64,000 nt of DNA from Rodentibacter mrazii (GCF_001998825.1 NZ_MLHG01000020.1:1-64000); one strand, 5' to 3'; counted from the first letter of the stretch, positions 8,975 through 18,463 are shown. Made by a program: numbers and translations. The notes: generated by a model from the letters alone, not told the origin.

Positions 8975-11596
8975 TTAGAATAATTCTTCCGGTTGTGCTG
9001 CAGGCACCGCATCTTGCGTTTTCCCTGAGCCACCATTTAAGCGTTGCTGTAATTCAGGCGGTACATAATAGCCACGTTCCATCATTTCGGCAATATAGGT
9101 GCGTTTTGGTTCTGTACCCACGATAAAGTATTCCTTACGTCCACCATATTCTGAAAGTAAACCCGAACTACTATCAATGGTTTTTTCCATGATATTAGGT
9201 GGTAAATCAAGGTTTCGTTCCGGAATATCGGCAAGTGCGACTTTCATGTAAGCAATCCATACGGGCATGGCTGTTTTTCCGCCTGATTCTCCACGACCCA
9301 ATACGCGTTTATTATCATCAAAACCTACATAGGTCGTGGTAACTAAGTTGGCGCCAAATCCTGCATACCAAGCTACTTTTGAGTTGTTCGTTGTACCGGT
9401 TTTGCCACCAATATCTTTGCGTTGCTTGATTTCTTTTGATATTCGCCAACTTGTCCCTTTCCAACTTAACCCTTGTTCGCCGTAAATTGCTGTATTTAAT
9501 GCACTGCGGATTAAGAAAGCAAGTTCACCACTGATAACACGGGGAGCATATTCTACTTTTGATGTACCATCTTTGCCATTTGCCATTAAATCAATGGCAT
9601 CATCATTTAATGCTCCGCCTTGCGCTTGCAATTCAGGTAAATCCGGTACGTTTTCTGGTTGAACATCGCCTTCTTCCGTATCGGTATTGGTATTTCCTTT
9701 GGCGGCTTTTAAGTCATCCGGTTTTGCCACTTCGGCGATATTTTGGAAACCATCAATTTTATCTTTGGTTTCGCCGTAAATCACCGGAATATTGCCACAG
9801 GTGATACAAGCAATTTTCGGGTTAGCGATAAATAAATCCTTACCGGTATTATCCTGAATTTTTTCAATAATATAAGGATCAATTAAAAAACCGCCGTTAT
9901 CAAAGACGGCGTAAGCTCGAGCCATTTCCAGCGGGGTGAAAGAGGCGGCGCCTAATGCCAAAGCTTCGCTGGCAAAATATTGTTCCCGTTTAAACCCGAA
10001 ACGTTGTAAGAAATCAGCGGTGAAGCCAATACCTGCCGTTTGTAAGGCACGAATCGCAATCATATTTTTTGATTGACCTAACCCCACACGCAAACGCATT
10101 GGACCATCATAGCGATCCGGTGAGTTTTTAGGGTTCCATACGGCTTGTCCCGGTTTGGATATTGAAATCGGACTATCTTGTAATACGCTGGAGAGGGTTA
10201 AACCTTTTTCTAAAGCAGCGGCATAAATAAACGGTTTGATAGAAGAGCCCACTTGAACTAAAGATTGTGTCGCACGGTTAAATTTGCTTTGCTCAAAGCT
10301 AAAACCACCGACTAACGCCTCAACTGCGCCATTATCGGAATTTAAGGAAACTAAGGCAGAGTTGGCAGCCGGAATTTGCCCTAAAATCCATTCGCCGTTA
10401 TCACGTTGGCGAACCCAAATTTGATCACCGACTTTTACCGGTGCTTTTCCCGCCCAACGCATCGCATTAGATGAAAGGGTCATCGTTTGGTTATTTGCCA
10501 GTAACAATTCAGCCCCATTTTTGCTTAATGAAATGACCGCAGCCGGTACAAAAGGTTCGGAATTCGGTAATTTTCTTAAGAAAGCAACAATGCGTTCATT
10601 ATCCCATGCGGTTTCACCTTTTTTCCATAGCGGAGCACCGCCACGCCAACCATGGCGCATATCATAGTTGATCAAATTATTACGCACGGCTTTTTGTGCT
10701 TCCGCTTGATCTTTAGAAAGCACGGTGGTGAAAACTTTATAGCCTCGAGTATAGGCATTTTCTTCTCCGAAACGTTTTACCATTTCTTGGCGTACCATTT
10801 CGGTCACATAATCCGCCCGAAAATCAAACTTAGCCCCATGATAACTTGCATTAATCGGCTCTTTGAGGGCTGCATCGTATTCTTCTTTAGTAATATATTT
10901 TTCATCTAACATACGGGCTAAAACGATATTACGACGCTCTTCCGCCCGTTTTGGCGAATATAATGGATTCATGGTGGAAGGAGCTTTGGGTAAACCGGCT
11001 ATCACTGCCATTTCAGACAAAGTGAGCTCGTTTAAGGATTTACCGAAATAAGTCTGAGCTGCTGCTGCAACCCCATAAGAGCGGTATCCTAAGAAAATTT
11101 TGTTTAAATAAAGCTCAAGAATTTCCTGTTTACTTAATGCATTCTCGATTTCAATGGCAAGTACGGCCTCTCTCGCTTTACGTATCAAGGTTTTTTCTGG
11201 GGTTAAGAAAAAATTACGTGCTAACTGCTGTGTAATGGTACTTGCTCCCTGTGAAGCCCCTCCATTGCTTATTGCAACTAATAGTGCTCGTGTAATTCCC
11301 ACTGGATCTAAACCGTGGTGATCATAAAAACGGCTGTCTTCCGTGGCTAAAAATGCCTCTATTAAACGTTGTGGTACATTTTCTAGTTTCACTGGAACAC
11401 GGCGCTGTTCGCCAACCTCACCGATTAACTTCCCATCTGCCGTGTAAATTTGCATCGGTTGTTGTAATTCAACGGTTTTTAAACTTTCCACTGAAGGTAA
11501 TTCAGATTTAAGGTGGAGGTATAATCCCCCTCCTATCACTAACCCTAAAATACATAAGGTTAAGATACTACTAAATATTAATTTTGCGATCCGCAT
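8975..11596 (-). CDS. mrcA: Penicillin-binding protein 1A
   Basis: 873 residues, bifunctional class A PBP (PonA). A single N-terminal membrane anchor (about 7-28) leads into the GT51 glycosyltransferase domain with catalytic E86 in ATEDSRFYDHHG and the QGASTITQQLARN motif. It also carries an insert of OB-like sequence (about 320-410). The transpeptidase motifs are SxxK (S451-K454 in SSIKPF), SxN (S509-N511) and KTG (732-734). An acidic, low-complexity linker (about 630-665) is present between SxN and KTG. It polymerises and crosslinks peptidoglycan in the periplasm. It is divergent from comA, and its start codon lies inside the comA CRP-S site. Confidence 0.96.
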   Translation of the reverse strand: MRIAKLIFSSILTLCILGLVIGGGLYLHLKSELPSVESLKTVELQQPMQIYTADGKLIGEVGEQRRVPVKLENVPQRLIEAFLATEDSRFYDHHGLDPVGITRALLVAISNGGASQGASTITQQLARNFFLTPEKTLIRKAREAVLAIEIENALSKQEILELYLNKIFLGYRSYGVAAAAQTYFGKSLNELTLSEMAVIAGLPKAPSTMNPLYSPKRAEERRNIVLARMLDEKYITKEEYDAALKEPINASYHGAKFDFRADYVTEMVRQEMVKRFGEENAYTRGYKVFTTVLSKDQAEAQKAVRNNLINYDMRHGWRGGAPLWKKGETAWDNERIVAFLRKLPNSEPFVPAAVISLSKNGAELLLANNQTMTLSSNAMRWAGKAPVKVGDQIWVRQRDNGEWILGQIPAANSALVSLNSDNGAVEALVGGFSFEQSKFNRATQSLVQVGSSIKPFIYAAALEKGLTLSSVLQDSPISISKPGQAVWNPKNSPDRYDGPMRLRVGLGQSKNMIAIRALQTAGIGFTADFLQRFGFKREQYFASEALALGAASFTPLEMARAYAVFDNGGFLIDPYIIEKIQDNTGKDLFIANPKIACITCGNIPVIYGETKDKIDGFQNIAEVAKPDDLKAAKGNTNTDTEEGDVQPENVPDLPELQAQGGALNDDAIDLMANGKDGTSKVEYAPRVISGELAFLIRSALNTAIYGEQGLSWKGTSWRISKEIKQRKDIGGKTGTTNNSKVAWYAGFGANLVTTTYVGFDDNKRVLGRGESGGKTAMPVWIAYMKVALADIPERNLDLPPNIMEKTIDSSSGLLSEYGGRKEYFIVGTEPKRTYIAEMMERGYYVPPELQQRLNGGSGKTQDAVPAAQPEELF

Positions 11597-11603
11597 CGTA
11601 AAA
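11582..11603 (+). promoter_or_regulatory. CRP-S (Sxy-dependent) competence site for comABCDEF
   Basis: A 22-bp near-palindrome with TTTTGCGATC in the left half and ATCGTAAAA in the right, matching the CRP-S consensus (T4GCGATC...GATCGCAAAA). CRP-S sites need both CRP and Sxy and define the competence regulon. The centre is ~102 bp upstream of comA. A possible -10 (TATAAA, 11658-11663) lies downstream. The site covers the mrcA start codon on the other strand. Confidence 0.85.
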
Positions 11604-11694
11604 TTCTCTCTTGATTGATGATCATAAACAAAATCACACTATGATTTGGCTGATAAGTATAAAAGATTCACCGCCTAAATAATAGGAAAAGCGC

Positions 11695-12531
11695 ATGTTG
11701 ATGTCTTATAAAAAACGGAAAATCATACAAGTTGGCGTGTATCAACAACAAAATGATGTACAATTTGTTTGGTTAGATAACTTAAAACAAGTTCAATTTC
11801 TTTCATTTTTGATTAGTGAAACAAATATCAAAACGCAGCTAATGGCGCGAGTAATACAGACTTTTCCACAAAGCCGCTTGCAGTTGTGTCTTATTGGTTG
11901 TGTTTCTCCTCATCTTACTTGGTCAAAAACCTTAATCCTTCCTCACATATTAAATGCACAAGAATGTGAGCAACAATGCAGTTTTGTTTTACAAAAAGAA
12001 TTACCCATTCCTCTTGATGAGCTTTGGTTTGATTATGCCTGCACCGATTTAAAACAAGGTTTTCGTCTTGATATTCACGCTATTCGTCAGCAAACAGCAT
12101 GTGAAATCCAGAGGATCTGTGATGAATTATTACTTAATGTTTTGGATGTTGCTCATCATGCAATTATGCGTACATTCCATTTTCTTTTAGGAGAAGAAAT
12201 ACAGGAAAACGCATTGTATTTATACCAAGACGAGTCCCATTGTGTTGCTATTATGAATATGTCTCACAGCCAACAACTTTTACAAACATCGGAAAATTTA
12301 ACCGCACTTTATGCTCAATTTTGTCAGCGTTTTGATGTTGAGATTGAGTGTATTTATGTGTATCAAACAGCTGATACAGAACAAACGGATTTGCCGGAAA
12401 ATTGGCGGCGGGTTACGACGAATCTGCCTTTTATTGCCTTAGGCAACGCACTGTGGCAAAGGAATTTGCTTCAAAATAATGCTGATTTTTCGACGGTGAT
12501 TTTAAATGATAAACTCAATGAACGGCATTAA
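11695..12531 (+). CDS. comA: Competence protein ComA (PilM-like)
   Basis: 278 residues. First gene of the competence operon, needed for type IV pilus-dependent DNA uptake. It is the PilM-like cytoplasmic actin-fold component that works with ComB (PilN-like) and ComC (PilO-like). Sequence conservation with PilM is weak by eye; the call rests on position, size and operon order, identical to Haemophilus comA-F. The ATG at 11695 is preceded by AGGAAAAG. Its end overlaps comB by 26 bp. Confidence 0.9.
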   Translation: MLMSYKKRKIIQVGVYQQQNDVQFVWLDNLKQVQFLSFLISETNIKTQLMARVIQTFPQSRLQLCLIGCVSPHLTWSKTLILPHILNAQECEQQCSFVLQKELPIPLDELWFDYACTDLKQGFRLDIHAIRQQTACEIQRICDELLLNVLDVAHHAIMRTFHFLLGEEIQENALYLYQDESHCVAIMNMSHSQQLLQTSENLTALYAQFCQRFDVEIECIYVYQTADTEQTDLPENWRRVTTNLPFIALGNALWQRNLLQNNADFSTVILNDKLNERH

Positions 12532-13036
12532 TTTACTTCCTTGGCGGTTAGAAAAATATCGGCAATTACTGTTTTTGTTTTTGCTCAAAATGTTTGCCGT
12601 GTTGGCTGTCGCTTTTTTGCTATATGCTGTGCTGAGTTGGTTTCAATACCAACAAAAAGAGGCATTAAATCTGCAATTAAAACGGTTTGAACAACAAAAA
12701 AGTCGTCTAACGCAAACCGTTCAAAATATTGCCAAAATGAAACAAACCATACAAAATTTAACCGAGTTGCAAGCTATTGAATCCGATACAGTTAAACAGG
12801 TTTTGTCTTTGTTGCCTCGATTCCCTTTTCAACAAGGTGAACTGGAAATATTTAACCTTAATGAAGAAAGGATTCAGGTTAATGGATTTTGTCTGTCACA
12901 ACAGGAATTTGAATCGTTACACGAATTTCTGAGTTCTCATTTCAATACAGTTAAACTGACACAATTTAAAACAGAACAAGGGCGTTTGTTTTTTCAGTTT
13001 GATCTCTCTCTAGAGATGACGGGAGGTAGCAAATGA
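12506..13036 (+). CDS. comB: Competence protein ComB (PilN-like)
   Basis: 176 residues. A short cytoplasmic N-terminus containing INLLPWR, the PilN signature that contacts PilM, is followed by one transmembrane helix (about 20-43) and a periplasmic coiled-coil (about 50-95). It forms the inner-membrane alignment complex of the type IV pilus. The start lies inside comA; a later ATG (12515) begins exactly at MNGINLLPWR and may be the true start. Confidence 0.9.
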   Translation: MINSMNGINLLPWRLEKYRQLLFLFLLKMFAVLAVAFLLYAVLSWFQYQQKEALNLQLKRFEQQKSRLTQTVQNIAKMKQTIQNLTELQAIESDTVKQVLSLLPRFPFQQGELEIFNLNEERIQVNGFCLSQQEFESLHEFLSSHFNTVKLTQFKTEQGRLFFQFDLSLEMTGGSK

Positions 13037-13551
13037 AACCTCTGATTAAGAAGCCGCTACCCTTTGTTGAAAAGTGGTTGGTATTACCAAAAATATATCA
13101 TTGGGGCTTTTTTGTCTGTTGTTTAAGTGCGGTCAATTTTTCTGTTCTTTTGGAGGGATGGAAAAATGAACAGCAACGGCAAACGTTAGAACAGGAAATT
13201 GCACAACAATCAACAGAATTAGTTCATCAAGAAAAATTACTTTCAACTTTAAAAAAACATTCTGATCAGCGTGAATTATCGCCTCAGCTAACAAAGCAAA
13301 TTGTAACGTTAGATGAACAAATTCACAGATTGTTGGGTGATGAAATTGAATTGATTGTCTATCAATGGGATTTTTCCTCCCAACCTATTTTACAGATTCA
13401 ATTAGAGGGGCAATTTCAATATTCATATCATTTTCTTACCGCACTGTTAGCACAACAAAGCCCGCTTTCTTTCGTGCAGCTTACGATGGAAAAAAAAGAA
13501 AATGGAAAGCTGCAAAGTCATCTTATTTTACAACTTAAAAGGGAGGAATAA
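13033..13551 (+). CDS. comC: Competence protein ComC (PilO-like)
   Basis: 172 residues. One transmembrane segment (about 22-42), then a coiled-coil (about 45-80) and a small periplasmic domain: PilO-like layout. The ATG overlaps the comB stop (ATGA). An uptake signal (AAGTGCGGTCAAT) is embedded in the transmembrane segment and is translated as SAVN. Confidence 0.88.
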   Translation: MKPLIKKPLPFVEKWLVLPKIYHWGFFVCCLSAVNFSVLLEGWKNEQQRQTLEQEIAQQSTELVHQEKLLSTLKKHSDQRELSPQLTKQIVTLDEQIHRLLGDEIELIVYQWDFSSQPILQIQLEGQFQYSYHFLTALLAQQSPLSFVQLTMEKKENGKLQSHLILQLKREE

Positions 13552-13553
13552 GG

Positions 13554-13946
13554 ATGTGGGTATCTCGTCATTTTTTAGGGCTATGTTGCCTGTTTTTCTG
13601 TCTTAATGCGGTAGCAATGGATCCTTTTGATCGCTCACAACGTCAAACGGGACAAAATAAAATGAATCTCCCCAAAATACAGAAAGAAAAATGTGTTTTC
13701 AATGAACCTTCTTTTGCCACAGAAAGTGCTTTTGACCAGCTGAAATTAGTGGGTGTGGTGCTTTATAAAAATAGATCAGAAGTGCTATTTTTAGATCCTC
13801 AGCAACAATTGATAGTTGTTAAACAAGGCTATCGGTTAGGGCAGGAAGGTTATTTGATACAACAGATTGAAAAAAATGGAGTGAAATTGTTACATTCAAA
13901 ACCAGGGCAATGTGAGCAAACGGAGCCCTTAGAACTTAGATTTTAG
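13554..13946 (+). CDS. comD: Competence protein ComD (PilP-like)
   Basis: 130 residues. An N-terminal signal-like hydrophobic stretch (about 6-22), then a small periplasmic domain with FDQLKLVGVVLYKNRSEVLF and VKQGYRLGQEGYLI, the HR/PilP pattern that binds the secretin. It lies 2 bp after comC and 8 bp before comE. Confidence 0.88.
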   Translation: MWVSRHFLGLCCLFFCLNAVAMDPFDRSQRQTGQNKMNLPKIQKEKCVFNEPSFATESAFDQLKLVGVVLYKNRSEVLFLDPQQQLIVVKQGYRLGQEGYLIQQIEKNGVKLLHSKPGQCEQTEPLELRF

Positions 13947-13954
13947 GAGAAGAT

Positions 13955-15325
13955 ATGAAAATATGGCTTAAAAAGTGCGGTCTCTTTTTGCTAAGTTTTT
14001 ATTGTGGCGATTTGTTGGCGGCAGAATTGAAAGATAATCAAGTTTTTTCTATCCGATTTAAACAAGCACCAATTGTATCAAGCTTGCAAGAACTTGCATT
14101 GGTGCAGGGAACCAATTTAATCATTGATGACGAATTGGAAGGTTCGCTTTCATTACAATTAGATAATGTTGATTTTGATCGTGTGTTGCGTTCTGTCGCA
14201 AAAATGAAGGACCTTTCCTTACGACAGGAAGAGGGCATTTATTATTTAGGGAAAAAAGCATTGGTTTCTGCGGCAATGGCGACGTTGCCCACAGGACAAG
14301 AGGTCGTGGATCATATAAAGCCGAATGATCCTACTCTTGTGAGTCGAACCGTTAAATTGCATTTCGCGAAGGCTTCGGAAGTGATGAAATCACTCACAAC
14401 CGGTACAGGCTCTCTTTTGTCTGCGGTGGGGAGTATAGCCTTTGATGATCGGAGCAATGTATTAATCATTCAAGATGAAGCAAAATCCGTCAAAAATTTG
14501 GTGAAACTGATTGCCGAACTGGATAAACCCATTGAGCAAATTGCCATTGAGGCTAGAATTGTCACTATCACGGATGAAAGCCTCAAGGAGTTAGGTGTGC
14601 GTTGGGGAATTTTTACTCCAACGGAAAATACACATCGCGTGAGTGGTAGTATTGCGGCGAGTGGTTTTGCCAATATAACGGATAATTTAAATGTTAATTT
14701 TGCGACAAACACCACACCGGCAGGCTCTTTGGCATTACAAGTGGCCAAGATTAACGGGCGATTATTAGACTTAGAATTAAGCGCACTTGAACGTGAAAAT
14801 AACGTAGAAATTATTGCTAGTCCGAGGTTACTGACAACTAACAAGAAAAGTGCAAGTATTAAGCAGGGTACAGAGATTCCCTATGTTGTAACGGGTAAGA
14901 ACGATATACAAACCGTTGAGTTTCGTGAGGCTGTGTTAGGTTTAGAAGTGACACCTCATATTTCCAAGGATAACAATATCTTGCTTGACTTAGTGGTTAG
15001 TCAGAACTCGCCGGGTAATCGGATATCTTATGGGCAGCAAAATAACGAGATTGTGTCTATTGATAAGCAGGAGATTAACACCCAGGTTTTTGCGAAGGAT
15101 GGAGAAACTATCGTGTTAGGAGGGGTGTTTCATGACACGATTACGAAAGGTATTGATAAAGTCCCTGTGCTAGGTGATATACCATTGATAAAACGTTTGT
15201 TTAGTAAAGAAAGTGAACGACATCAAAAGCGTGAATTAGTAATTTTTGTTACGCCACGTATTTTAAAACAAGGAGAACCTTTAGAAGGATTGAAACAAAA
15301 AGTAGCTGACAAAGCAAGGAAGTAA
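13955..15325 (+). CDS. comE: Competence secretin ComE (PilQ)
   Basis: 456 residues. Outer-membrane secretin through which the competence pilus and incoming DNA pass. A signal peptide (about 1-22) precedes an STN/N0 domain (FSIRFKQAPIVSSLQELALVQGTNLIID), an N1 domain, and the C-terminal secretin domain with VEIIASPRLLTTNKKSASIKQG and VPVLGDIPLIKRLFSKES. The signal peptide is partly encoded by an uptake signal, giving KKCGL. RBS AGGAGA precedes the ATG. Smaller than PilQ of Pseudomonas because it lacks AMIN domains, as in Haemophilus. Confidence 0.95.
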   Translation: MKIWLKKCGLFLLSFYCGDLLAAELKDNQVFSIRFKQAPIVSSLQELALVQGTNLIIDDELEGSLSLQLDNVDFDRVLRSVAKMKDLSLRQEEGIYYLGKKALVSAAMATLPTGQEVVDHIKPNDPTLVSRTVKLHFAKASEVMKSLTTGTGSLLSAVGSIAFDDRSNVLIIQDEAKSVKNLVKLIAELDKPIEQIAIEARIVTITDESLKELGVRWGIFTPTENTHRVSGSIAASGFANITDNLNVNFATNTTPAGSLALQVAKINGRLLDLELSALERENNVEIIASPRLLTTNKKSASIKQGTEIPYVVTGKNDIQTVEFREAVLGLEVTPHISKDNNILLDLVVSQNSPGNRISYGQQNNEIVSIDKQEINTQVFAKDGETIVLGGVFHDTITKGIDKVPVLGDIPLIKRLFSKESERHQKRELVIFVTPRILKQGEPLEGLKQKVADKARK

Positions 15326-15327
15326 AA

Positions 15328-16026
15328 GTGCGGTTAGATTTTAATACATTTTTTCAGTTTAATTGTGTGTTATGTCAAGCAACCTTAAAACAAGGTCAAA
15401 ATGGATTATGTTCAATTTGCCAGCAAAAAATCCGGCAATATACCTATTGCGGCGGTTGTGGTATGCCATTGCAACACTTTGCTCTCCATTGTGGTTGCTG
15501 TGGTCATAATGAATTTGCATGGGATCGTATGGTAGTTGTTGGACGCTATGATGAATTGCTTTCTCAATTAATTCATCGTTTCAAATTTCAAAAACAATTT
15601 TGGCTCGATCGTACTTTGGCTCGCTTGCTTCTATTGGCTGTTTATGATGCAAGGCGTAACCATGGTTTAATCTTTCCTCAAGCGATTATTCCTGTACCAC
15701 TTTATCATCTTCGCCAGTGGCAGCGAGGTTATAATCAAGCGGATTTATTGGCAAAAAGTATCAGCCGATGGCTTGAAATTCCCTGTATATCCCATATTGT
15801 TAAACGTGTGAAACATACGCGTGCTCAACGTGGCTTAAGTGCTGTAATACGTCGTCAAAATTTGAAAAACGCTTTTAAGATCGAGTTTTTCAAGCCTTTT
15901 CCTTATCAACGTGTGGCGTTAGTGGATGATGTGATCACTACGGGGAGTACGCTTAATGAAATTGCTAAATTATTACGTAGTCTAGGCGTTCAGGATATTC
16001 AAGTGTGGGGACTGGCTCGAGCCTAA
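15328..16026 (+). CDS. comF: Competence protein ComF (phosphoribosyltransferase-like)
   Basis: 232 residues from a GTG at 15328, 2 bp after the comE stop. The start codon is inside an uptake signal (AAGTGCGGT), giving M-R. An N-terminal zinc finger has CxxC pairs (CVLCQ, CSICQQ, CGGC, CGCCG). The C-terminal PRTase signature is VALVDDVITTGST. ComF is cytoplasmic and needed for translocation or processing of incoming single-stranded DNA. It is the last classical gene of the comABCDEF operon. Confidence 0.93.
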   Translation: MRLDFNTFFQFNCVLCQATLKQGQNGLCSICQQKIRQYTYCGGCGMPLQHFALHCGCCGHNEFAWDRMVVVGRYDELLSQLIHRFKFQKQFWLDRTLARLLLLAVYDARRNHGLIFPQAIIPVPLYHLRQWQRGYNQADLLAKSISRWLEIPCISHIVKRVKHTRAQRGLSAVIRRQNLKNAFKIEFFKPFPYQRVALVDDVITTGSTLNEIAKLLRSLGVQDIQVWGLARA

Positions 16027-16126
16027 TTGGGTTAAGTAATAAGTACGATTTTGATAAAAAAGTGGAAAAAATACGGTAGTAGGCGTATCATTTCTGACAA
16101 ATTTTCTCAAGTATTAAGGAATATTT

Positions 16127-16711
16127 ATGGAGCAAATTGCTATTTCAAACGCAGCACAGGAACATTTTCGCAAATTATTGGATACCCAAGAGGAAGGGAC
16201 GAATATTCGTATTTTTGTCGTGAATCCCGGTACACCAAATGCAGAATGTGGAGTGTCTTATTGTCCTCCAAATGCAGTGGAAGAAAGCGATGTAGAAATG
16301 AAGTATGACACTTTCTCTGCCTTTGTAGATGAAGTGAGTTTACCTTTTTTGGAAGATGCTGAAATTGATTATGTGACAGAAGAATTAGGGGCGCAGCTCA
16401 CGTTAAAAGCACCGAATGCGAAAATGCGTAAAGTGGCAGATGATGCGTCATTAATCGAACGAGTGGAGTATGTGATTCAAACACAAATAAATCCTCAATT
16501 AGCAAGCCATGGTGGTCGAATCACTTTGATTGAGATTACGGAAGATGGTTATGCTGTTTTACAGTTTGGAGGCGGTTGCAATGGTTGTTCAATGGTGGAT
16601 GTCACCTTGAAAGACGGTGTAGAAAAACAATTAGTTGGTTTATTCCCAAATGAATTGAAAGGGGCAAAAGATGTCACCGAACATCAGCGAGGAGAACATT
16701 CTTATTATTAA
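16127..16711 (+). CDS. nfuA: Fe/S biogenesis protein NfuA
   Basis: 194 residues. An N-terminal degenerate A-type scaffold domain is fused to a C-terminal Nfu domain with the cluster-binding CxxC (C151, C154 in [12 protein letters not shown]). It carries and delivers [4Fe-4S] clusters, mainly under stress. It lies 100 bp after comF, the same neighbour as in H. influenzae, where it is read from the com transcript. The ATG at 16127 follows AAGGAATATTT. Confidence 0.95.
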   Translation: MEQIAISNAAQEHFRKLLDTQEEGTNIRIFVVNPGTPNAECGVSYCPPNAVEESDVEMKYDTFSAFVDEVSLPFLEDAEIDYVTEELGAQLTLKAPNAKMRKVADDASLIERVEYVIQTQINPQLASHGGRITLIEITEDGYAVLQFGGGCNGCSMVDVTLKDGVEKQLVGLFPNELKGAKDVTEHQRGEHSYY

Positions 16712-16730
16712 GTTATTTGTAGATTTCTAA

Positions 16731-16756
16731 TTTAAGGGCGTGGATACGCTCTTAAA
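16731..16756. terminator. Weak hairpin between nfuA and comM
   Basis: TTTAAGGGCG (16731-16740) pairs with CGCTCTTAAA (16747-16756) with one G-U pair and a 6-nt loop, between convergent genes. No strong T-run follows, so terminator function is uncertain. Confidence 0.4.
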
Positions 16757-16819
16757 TCTTTCAGTAATAACAAGAGGTTCTAGACCTATCTTAATTGTTT
16801 GTTTAAGACATGGTTATGG

Positions 16820-18349
16820 TTATGCATGAATTAATTTTTGCAGTAATCGATCCATAGCACGGTAACCCAATGCTTCTGCCAAGTGGATTTGAGAAATTTG
16901 TTTTTCTCCATTCAAATCAGCAATGGTGCGTGAAACCTTTAAAATACGATGGTATGCACGCACGGAAAGCCCCAGTTTATTCAAGGCATTTTCAAGAAAT
17001 AACGCCTCTTTTTCCTTTAATTTACAATCTCGTTCAATCTCTTTACCAGTTAAATAAGCATTGATTTTTCCGGCTCGGGCTAATTGAATTTCCCTTACTT
17101 TTAAGACCTTTTCCCTCACTTGTGCACTGGTTTCTCCTCGATCGCCTGTCGCCTGTAAACTTCCTTGTGGTAATAGTGGTACTTCAATGGATAAATCAAA
17201 CCGATCTAAAAATGGTCCGGACAGGCGATTTAAATATCGCATAATTTGTTGCGGTGAAGTGCGATTATGTGTACCAGTATAATGTCCTGTTGGGCTTGGA
17301 TTCATTGCTGCTACTAATTGGAAACGTGCAGGAAATTGAATTTTTGCATTGGCTCGTGAGATAACAATTTCACCACTTTCCAGCGGTTGGCGTAAAGCAT
17401 CAAGGACTTTTCGCTCAAATTCCGGTAGTTCATCTAAAAAAAGCACACCATTATGCGCCAAGGAAATTTCTCCTGGTTTAGGGATCGTACCACCGCCCAC
17501 GAGTGCGGGTAGTGAGGCACTATGATGTGGAGAACGGAAGGGACGTTGTTTCCAATTGTGGAGATTGAGTTCATTTTGCACAAGGCTTGTCACAGAGGCG
17601 GTTTCAATGGCTTCTTGATCAGTCATTTCCGGTAAAAGTGCAGTTAATCGGCTTGCCAGCATGGTTTTACCGGTTCCCGGCGGACCAAGTAAAAGTAAGT
17701 TGTGTTGTCCGGCTGCGGCAATAGTGAGTGCCCGTTTGGCGTGTTGTTGTCCAATAATATCTGTTAAGTCTAAGTGATTTTTATAGTGAAAATTGACCGC
17801 ACTTTCTTGTGTTAATGTTGCGGCAGTCGGTAATTTTTCCTGATTATTAAGAAACTGCACCACGTCAAGGAGGGTCTGTGCGAAATAAGTATTTTGTTCT
17901 GAAACTAATGATGCCTCGTTGGCATTTTGTTTGGCAATGATAAGTTCCCGTTTGACTCTTTGTGCGGCAAGAATAGCCGGAATCACGCCATGGACACCTC
18001 TCAAATGTCCAGTAAGTGCCAGTTCACCAACAAACTCAAACTGCTTTAACCGTGAGGCATCTAATTGATCAGAGGCGGCGAGAATCCCGATGGCAATAGG
18101 TAAATCAAACCGCCCCCCTTCTTTGGGTAAATCTGCGGGTGCAAGGTTTACGGTAATACGTTTTGCCGGATATTTAAATTGAGCGTTCATTAATGCGCTA
18201 CGCACGCGGTCTTGCGCTTCCTTGACTGTTTTTTCAGGTAATCCCACTAGCGTAAACCCAGGTTTTCCGTTACTCAAATGGACTTCAATGGTAACAAGTG
18301 GGGCTTGTACGCCCATAGAAGCGCGACTATAAACGATGGCAAGGGACAT
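16820..18349 (-). CDS. comM: Competence helicase-like ATPase ComM (YifB family)
   Basis: 509 residues. It has an N-terminal Lon-protease-like domain, a central AAA+/Mg-chelatase ATPase domain (Walker A GPPGTGKTMLASRL, Walker B-like GVLFLDELPEF) and a C-terminal chelatase domain. ComM is a hexameric helicase that promotes branch migration during integration of transforming DNA. It has its own CRP-S site at 18434-18455. An uptake signal sits just upstream of the start (18361). Confidence 0.95.
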   Translation of the reverse strand: MSLAIVYSRASMGVQAPLVTIEVHLSNGKPGFTLVGLPEKTVKEAQDRVRSALMNAQFKYPAKRITVNLAPADLPKEGGRFDLPIAIGILAASDQLDASRLKQFEFVGELALTGHLRGVHGVIPAILAAQRVKRELIIAKQNANEASLVSEQNTYFAQTLLDVVQFLNNQEKLPTAATLTQESAVNFHYKNHLDLTDIIGQQHAKRALTIAAAGQHNLLLLGPPGTGKTMLASRLTALLPEMTDQEAIETASVTSLVQNELNLHNWKQRPFRSPHHSASLPALVGGGTIPKPGEISLAHNGVLFLDELPEFERKVLDALRQPLESGEIVISRANAKIQFPARFQLVAAMNPSPTGHYTGTHNRTSPQQIMRYLNRLSGPFLDRFDLSIEVPLLPQGSLQATGDRGETSAQVREKVLKVREIQLARAGKINAYLTGKEIERDCKLKEKEALFLENALNKLGLSVRAYHRILKVSRTIADLNGEKQISQIHLAEALGYRAMDRLLQKLIHA

Positions 18350-18390
18350 AAGAATTCTAAAAGTGCGGTTAAAATCTAAAAAGTTTTCAT

Positions 18391-18396
18391 ACTATA
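18391..18396 (-). promoter_or_regulatory. Putative -10 element of comM
   Basis: TATAGT on the minus strand. It would place the transcription start near 18384, about 60 bp from the CRP-S centre (18444.5), matching class I CRP spacing of about -61. No clear -35 is seen, as expected for a CRP-S promoter. Confidence 0.5.
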
Positions 18397-18437
18397 AAAA
18401 AAGCCAGTGATGAAATCTCTCATCACTGGCTTTTTTT
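18395..18437. terminator. Strong bidirectional-looking terminator after engB
   Basis: AAAGCCAGTGATGA (18399-18412) pairs with TCATCACTGGCTTT across a 7-nt loop; A-run on the left, T-run on the right. It terminates engB on the minus strand. Its right arm and T-run overlap the comM CRP-S site by 4 bp. Confidence 0.9.
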
Positions 18438-18455
18438 GCGATCTTCCTCGCAAAA
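18434..18455 (-). promoter_or_regulatory. CRP-S competence site of comM
   Basis: 22-bp palindrome with TTTTGCGATC on the left and CTCGCAAAA on the right, an excellent CRP-S match, centred 95 bp upstream of comM. It starts inside the engB terminator and lies 9 bp beyond the engB stop. Confidence 0.9.
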
Positions 18456-18463
18456 TTCACATT

